From assembly GCA_947179485.1 (NCBI GenBank), contig OX359249.1, positions 33,900,250 through 33,964,249 on the forward strand: 64,000 bases of DNA, read 5' to 3'. Position 1 is the stretch's first letter. Each line of letters begins with the position of its first letter. The DNA is from Allacma fusca. Taxonomy: Eukaryota; Arthropoda; Collembola; Symphypleona; Sminthuridae. The notes beneath the pieces were generated by a model. It was not told the DNA's origin and did no database searches. It worked only from the letters and a program-made list of their open reading frames with translations. The position numbers and the translations under genes are program-made. This document shows, in pieces, positions 63,801 to 64,000 of this stretch.

Positions 63801-64000
63801 TGTGTTACAAATGTGCGGAAAGTCTTGCCTCTCGATCCCCCCTGCGATTGTACACTTCCTTAATTATACGAGAATTTTTATCTCGTGGATTGTTTGTTCA
63901 GCGTTTTCTGCTGTGTTAAGTTCGAGCGCTTTATGAAATCCTCTACGCTAATCATAATGATAAAGTATTTACTGTATTCGTATATTGTATCAGCAGAGTT
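57860..64000. other. 6.1-kb region downstream of Wntless, no convincing gene
   Basis: No reading frame resembles a known family on either strand. Frames such as 61880-62113, 62433-62819, 63063-63311 and 63656-63919 are short and show no domain or splice-linked partner. A possible core promoter with a short signal-peptide-like frame (59581-59795) is listed separately. Confidence 0.5.
59581..59795 (+). CDS. Possible small secreted-peptide frame behind a TATA box (uncertain)
   Basis: A textbook TATA box, TATATAAAGG, lies at 59581-59590, and 70 bp later an ATG (59661) opens a 44-codon frame ending with TGA at 59793-59795. It begins MGRWKILILLSLSTR, like a signal peptide. The frame might instead be a first exon: a gtgcgt donor follows the Ser codon at 59724-59726, but no matching downstream exon was found. 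With no homology recognised, chance is a real possibility. Confidence 0.2.

Overview
The window looks like nuclear DNA of an animal, most probably an arthropod (hexapod or crustacean). It is AT-rich. Its genes are split by introns with GT..AG borders, many only 50-100 bp long. It carries an NFIL3/Vrille bZIP gene and an apolipophorin precursor with a furin site and a von Willebrand D domain. I cannot name the species. Springtail-like or other non-insect hexapods would fit, but that is a guess. I see no bacterial operons, CRISPR, rRNA or tRNA.

Layout. 1-1162: upstream/intron sequence of the first gene, with a possible CUB-like exon on the minus strand. 1186-2790 (+): vrille/NFIL3-type bZIP repressor, then about 4.5 kb of AT-rich 3' flank. 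9408-10196 (-): three exons of a transgelin/calponin-family actin-binding protein; its first exon is uncertain. 12876-36033 (-): an 18-exon apolipophorin precursor reconstructed to 5,789 residues, about 1.7 times a typical insect apolipophorin II/I. 36-44 kb: mostly gene-free, but with a 470-bp transposon-like element whose 92-bp terminal inverted repeats are identical. 44568-47803 (+): cytosolic-type HMG-CoA synthase, 7 exons, with a hAT-like element in intron 1. 49190-50838 (-): RBM8A/Y14 (tsunagi), an exon-junction-complex core protein, 4 exons. 53915-57425 (+): Wntless, the Wnt cargo receptor, 8 exons. 57.5-64 kb: no convincing gene.

Exon borders were chosen by hand from splice signals, frame continuity and family similarity. 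Coding lengths sum to whole codons in the four genes read from start to stop across introns (apolipophorin 17,370 nt; HMG-CoA synthase 1,401; RBM8A 507; Wntless 1,638). The genes do not form one pathway. Apolipophorin and HMG-CoA synthase both concern lipids (transport, isoprenoid synthesis), and Wntless moves lipid-modified Wnt, but the proximity looks like ordinary eukaryotic gene order. The most unusual items are the giant apolipophorin, the second leucine zipper in the Vrille-like protein, and three foldback or MITE-type elements.
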